This document shows, piece after piece, positions 6,487 to 8,842 of a stretch of DNA of 8,842 nt (position 1 is its first letter; every line of letters begins with the position of its first letter). The notes beneath the pieces are model-generated. The model saw only the letters and a program-made list of their open reading frames with translations. It did not search any database and was not told the DNA's origin. Made by a program: the position numbers and the translations under genes. The stretch comes from DATBWZ01 sp036514535 (GTDB lineage Bacteria; JAMCPX01; DATBWZ01): NCBI GenBank assembly GCA_036514535.1, contig DATBWZ010000118.1, positions 1 through 8,842 of the forward strand, in the 5' to 3' direction.

Positions 6487-7323
6487 ATGCCCCTTTCCAA
6501 GCGTATAATACCATGCCTTGATGTAAAGAACGGACGAGTAGTAAAGGGCGTTAAATTTATTGACCTTAAGGATGCCGGCGATCCGGTTGAAGCAGGATCA
6601 GCCTATGATTCTCAGGGTGCAGATGAATTGTGCTTCCTTGACATTACTGCCTCTGCTGAAGGCAGAAAGACCATGGTGGAGGTTGTGAAGCGGACAGCAG
6701 AAAGAATATTTATTCCGTTAACAGTTGGAGGAGGAATAGACAGCATTGGGGATATTGACGCCTTATTAAGGGCGGGGGCTGATAAGGTATCCATTAACAC
6801 ATCCGCAGTAAAAAAGCCGGAACTTGTCCGGGATGCGGCAAAGCGGTTCGGAAGCCAGTGCATTGTGGTGGCAATTGATGCTAAAAGAGCCAGCAGCAAG
6901 ATTCGGTCAATGAACAGCAAAAAAGCAGAGGCCATGGCTGAGGCGGCTCTTCACTGCGAAATCTCGGCGGATTCTCTTTGGGAGGTTTACACCCATGGCG
7001 GGCGCAATCCAACCGACATTGATGCAGTAAAATGGGCTAAATACATGGAAGATCTTGGTGCCGGAGAAATACTTCTTACGAGCATGGACAGGGACGGAAC
7101 TAAAGAGGGGTATGACATTGCATTGACAAAGGCTGTTTCCGATGCAGTGCGCATTCCTGTGATTGCTTCAGGCGGAGTTGGAAATCTTGAGCATCTCTAC
7201 GAGGGGATTGTTTTCGGCGGAGCAGACGCAGTTCTTGCAGCATCTATTTTCCATTATGGAGAATACAAAATCTTAGAAGCCAAGCAGTTTTTAAAGAGCA
7301 GGGGTATTGAGGTCAGATTATAG
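6487..7323 (+). CDS. hisF: Imidazole glycerol phosphate synthase, cyclase subunit HisF (with an extra segment)
   Basis: HisF uses ammonia from HisH to convert PRFAR into imidazole glycerol phosphate and AICAR. The (beta/alpha)8-barrel landmarks are present: RIIPCLDVKNGRVVKG with catalytic D12, LTVGGGIDS, VVAIDAKR with catalytic D131, GAGEILLTSMDRDGT, and PVIASGGVGNLEHLYEG. I choose ATG 6487 (278 residues) because family members start just before the KRIIPCLDV motif and AAAGGA at 6472-6477 is nine bases upstream. An in-frame TTG at 6478 would add three residues with poor spacing. The protein is about 25 residues longer than usual (about 253). The excess is a single stretch between R134 and W165 (about bases 6889-6978), after beta-strand 5. 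Where typical HisF has only a few residues before the V-Y-T-H-G-G segment, this one has a Lys/Ala/Ser-rich stretch likely to form a helix. The reading frame is intact, so this looks like an insertion rather than damage. Confidence 0.95.
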   Translation: MPLSKRIIPCLDVKNGRVVKGVKFIDLKDAGDPVEAGSAYDSQGADELCFLDITASAEGRKTMVEVVKRTAERIFIPLTVGGGIDSIGDIDALLRAGADKVSINTSAVKKPELVRDAAKRFGSQCIVVAIDAKRASSKIRSMNSKKAEAMAEAALHCEISADSLWEVYTHGGRNPTDIDAVKWAKYMEDLGAGEILLTSMDRDGTKEGYDIALTKAVSDAVRIPVIASGGVGNLEHLYEGIVFGGADAVLAASIFHYGEYKILEAKQFLKSRGIEVRL

Positions 7324-7373
7324 GGCGGCTTTATATGATTGTCGGGTACGGCTTTTGATACACGCTGTCCGGC

Positions 7374-8081
7374 CTACTTATGCAGTCCGCACTCGGTTTT
7401 CTCAAAGCCCTTCCATCGGCCTGATCTTGGATCCTCGCCCGGTTTGACGGACGCTGTGCACGGTTCGCAGCCTACGCTTGGATAGTTCCTGTCGTGGAGC
7501 ACATTGTAGGGGACATCGTTCTTCTTTATGTAATTCCAGACATCATTGGATGTCCATCTTACAAGTGGATTTACTTTTACAAGGTTAAATTTGTCATCCC
7601 ATTCAATAACCTTTGTATTTGCTCTTGTAGGAGCCTGGTCCCTCCTGACGCCTGTTATCCATGCATCAAGTTGCGAGAGGGCTTTTTTTAATGGTTCTAC
7701 TTTTCTTATTTTACAGCATGTATCCGGCTCTTTTTTCCACAGATTATCGCCGTACTTTTCAGCCATATCCTTCAGGGAGATCTCCGCCCCGTATCTTGTC
7801 GGTTTAATCCCGTACTTCTGAATCAGCCGGTCTTTCACCTCATATGTTTCTTTAAAGAACAGGTCGGTATCAAGATAAAAGATATTTGCATCTTTTTTTA
7901 TTTTTGCAATCATATCAACAAGCGCCACGTCCTCTGCTCCGAAACTGCAAGCCAGAGAAATCTTGGGGTTAAAAGAATCCAAAGCCCATCCGAGAATCTC
8001 CGGTGGCTTTGCATTTTCAAATTTTTCAGCAAGGGTTTTAATTTCGTTTTCGCTAAACCTATTGCCAGTAATTTCACTCAT
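7374..8081 (-). CDS. cysH: Adenylylsulfate (APS) reductase, assimilatory, iron-sulfur type
   Basis: The 235-residue product belongs to the PAPS/APS reductase family of PP-loop ATPase-like enzymes, which reduce activated sulfate to sulfite with electrons from thioredoxin or a similar donor. Visible features are the nucleotide-binding SLACSFGAEDVAL segment (about 42-54), the YLDTDLFFKETY block (69-80), TGVRRDQAPTRA (143-154), and the C-terminal E-C-G-L-H motif with the catalytic cysteine C231. Cysteine pairs C122-C123 and C205-C208 (GCEPC) are the [4Fe-4S] ligands that mark the APS-using form; classical PAPS reductases lack them. The symbol cysH therefore denotes the family, with APS as the likely substrate. 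The start is ATG 8081-8079 because GGAGG (complement of 8090-8094) lies eight bases upstream; an in-frame GTG at 8099 lies upstream of that site and is less likely. The gene is convergent with hisF (50-base gap) and alone within the window. Confidence 0.95.
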   Translation of the reverse strand: MSEITGNRFSENEIKTLAEKFENAKPPEILGWALDSFNPKISLACSFGAEDVALVDMIAKIKKDANIFYLDTDLFFKETYEVKDRLIQKYGIKPTRYGAEISLKDMAEKYGDNLWKKEPDTCCKIRKVEPLKKALSQLDAWITGVRRDQAPTRANTKVIEWDDKFNLVKVNPLVRWTSNDVWNYIKKNDVPYNVLHDRNYPSVGCEPCTASVKPGEDPRSGRWKGFEKTECGLHK

Positions 8082-8089
8082 TTCTACAA

Positions 8090-8094
8090 CCTCC
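8090..8094 (-). promoter_or_regulatory. cysH ribosome-binding site deciding the start
   Basis: Read on the - strand this is GGAGG, followed by eight bases and then ATG at 8081-8079. This perfect Shine-Dalgarno core with ideal spacing supports the 235-residue form over a GTG start at 8099, which would place the site inside the coding region. Confidence 0.8.
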
Positions 8095-8117
8095 AGCACA
8101 GAATAAAAGTTTTTATC

Positions 8118-8145
8118 TTGACTTCATACTCTTATTAAATAAAAT
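8118..8145 (+). promoter_or_regulatory. Probable sigma-70 type promoter for the PRC-barrel gene
   Basis: A -35-like TTGACT (8118-8123) and a -10-like TAAAAT (8140-8145) are separated by 16 bases in the 71-base divergent gap between cysH and the gene at 8153. Each hexamer differs by one base from the consensus. The predicted transcription start, about seven bases after the -10, falls at roughly 8152-8153, which is the start codon itself. The match is by eye only, and AT-rich DNA gives chance hits. Confidence 0.5.
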
Positions 8146-8154
8146 CATTTTTAT
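8139..8154. repeat. AT-rich inverted repeat over the -10 region and start codon
   Basis: ATAAAA (8139-8144) and TTTTAT (8149-8154) are perfect 6-base inverted arms around TCAT. The repeat covers the putative -10 hexamer and the start of the gene at 8153, where a repressor operator could act. It may also be simple AT-rich coincidence, because arms made of A/T alone occur often by chance. Confidence 0.25.
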
Positions 8155-8842
8155 GTTAAACGATCAAAGCGCAAAAGTCAAGGAATTAATAACCCTTGGG
8201 AGGAAAAAAGAAGCTCTTGATCTTTTGAAACCCTGTTCTCCAAAAGAGATTGCCGGTATAATCAATCCGCTGGATGGGGTAATAAAAAAAGAAGTCTTTA
8301 ACTTGCTGGATGTTCTGCTTGCCGCTGATGTGATGGTTGAGCTTAGTGATCTTTCTAAACTGGAAATACTGAAAGAAATTAAAGAGCGAAAATTTGAGGA
8401 GATAATTCATAAAATTCATGTAACAGGTGAGATTTTTATAAGCGAAATACTGAATAAATCGGTTTTGGCTGCCAGGGGTGAGGAGATTGGAAAGCTTGTG
8501 GATTTTGTCATTTTATTTGGAGAACTTTTTCCGGAAGTTGAATCGCTTATAATAAAATCAGGCAAGGATTTGATAAGAATTCCCTGGACAAAGATCAATA
8601 TATTTAACAAAAGCGTGGTTGCGACATCATTGTTTAAGGATCAACTGGAATCTTTTGGGTTTGCTGACAGCCTTGTGATGTTATGCAGGGACCTCCTGGA
8701 CAAACAGATTGTTGATATCAACGGAATGAAAGTGGTCAGGATAAACGATTTAAAACTTGGTGAATTGAAAGGCAATCTTCATCTCCTTGCTGCAGATGTG
8801 GGAACAAGGGGATTGCTCCGGAGGCTCAGACTGGAGAGATTG
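8153..8842 (+). CDS. MgtE-N-like / PRC-barrel domain protein, probable divalent-metal-related, 3' truncated by window edge
   Basis: The frame stays open for 230 codons from ATG 8153 to the last base, so the C-terminus is outside the window. Residues 1-90 are Leu/Ile/Lys/Glu-rich helices (ITLGRKKEALDLLKPCSPKEIAGIINPL...), resembling the superhelical N-terminal domain of MgtE magnesium channels. Residues about 95-152 look like a PRC-barrel (ISEILNKSVLAARGEEIGKLVDF...SLIIKSGKDLIRIPWTKI). Residues about 176-220 form a second one (CRDLLDKQIVDINGMKVVRINDLKL...LLAADVGTRGLLRRL). This combination recurs, from my recollection, in proteins annotated as 'magnesium transporter' or 'CBS domain' that carry CBS domains and often sit beside Nramp-type metal transporters; that is inference. 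No membrane segment is visible in this part. No clear Shine-Dalgarno precedes the ATG, and no better in-frame start is seen. The gene is divergent from cysH. Confidence 0.8.
   Translation, partial: MLNDQSAKVKELITLGRKKEALDLLKPCSPKEIAGIINPLDGVIKKEVFNLLDVLLAADVMVELSDLSKLEILKEIKERKFEEIIHKIHVTGEIFISEILNKSVLAARGEEIGKLVDFVILFGELFPEVESLIIKSGKDLIRIPWTKINIFNKSVVATSLFKDQLESFGFADSLVMLCRDLLDKQIVDINGMKVVRINDLKLGELKGNLHLLAADVGTRGLLRRLRLERL

Noticed and set aside
5763..7323. Similarity between hisA and hisF as a recent tandem duplication
   Set aside because: The shared VIASGGV and GGGI motifs reflect the ancient, well-known half-barrel homology of HisA and HisF, not a recent event.
8082..8099. GTG start for cysH adding six residues
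   Set aside because: The GGAGG ribosome-binding site would be inside the coding sequence, and ATG 8081 is ideally spaced from it.
8100..8128. Promoter for cysH on the - strand (TATTCT at 8105-8100)
   Set aside because: No acceptable -35 hexamer sits at the right distance, so I did not annotate it. cysH probably has a promoter somewhere in the divergent gap.

Overview
The window is a bacterial chromosomal segment of conserved housekeeping genes, densely packed on the + strand from its left edge to 7323. A convergent gene (cysH) and a divergent, right-truncated gene follow. Base composition is moderate. Isoleucine ATA and arginine AGA/AGG codons are frequent, and no gene looks compositionally foreign by eye. 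The order prfA-prmC-murA followed by his genes is one I associate with Deltaproteobacteria, Nitrospirota and related uncultured lineages. That placement is an inference from gene order and protein style only. I see no mobile elements, tRNA or rRNA genes, CRISPR arrays or phage genes.

Layout. 1-199 is the 3' end of prfA (release factor 1). 196-1068 is prmC, the methyltransferase that modifies release factors. 1102-2358 is murA (first committed step of peptidoglycan synthesis). Six histidine genes follow: hisD (2355-3656), hisG long form (3653-4525), hisB dehydratase (4538-5125), hisH (5143-5766), hisA (5763-6485) and hisF (6487-7323). Neighbours overlap by the 4-base ATGA arrangement at prfA/prmC, murA/hisD, hisD/hisG and hisH/hisA, or are separated by 1-33 bases. 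This is consistent with one translationally coupled operon. On the - strand, cysH (8081-7374) encodes an iron-sulfur type adenylylsulfate reductase. From 8153 to the window edge, an open frame of 230 codons encodes the start of a protein with an MgtE-N-like helical region and two PRC-barrel-like domains.

How the genes work together. PrmC methylates the GGQ glutamine of the release factor encoded just upstream. HisG, HisA, HisH/HisF, HisB and HisD provide ATP phosphoribosyl transfer, ProFAR isomerisation, imidazole-ring formation, dehydration and the final oxidation to histidine. HisI/HisE, HisC and histidinol-phosphate phosphatase are not in the window and must be encoded elsewhere. CysH belongs to sulfate assimilation and the last protein probably to divalent-metal handling; neither is functionally tied to the operon.

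Points worth a second look are: an extra segment of about 25 residues in HisF next to its active-site beta-strand 5; a terminator-shaped hairpin plus T-tract on the antisense strand inside hisG; GC-rich hairpins inside hisD and hisG; and a promoter placed so close to the last gene that its mRNA may be leaderless. I did not find a convincing new biological system here.
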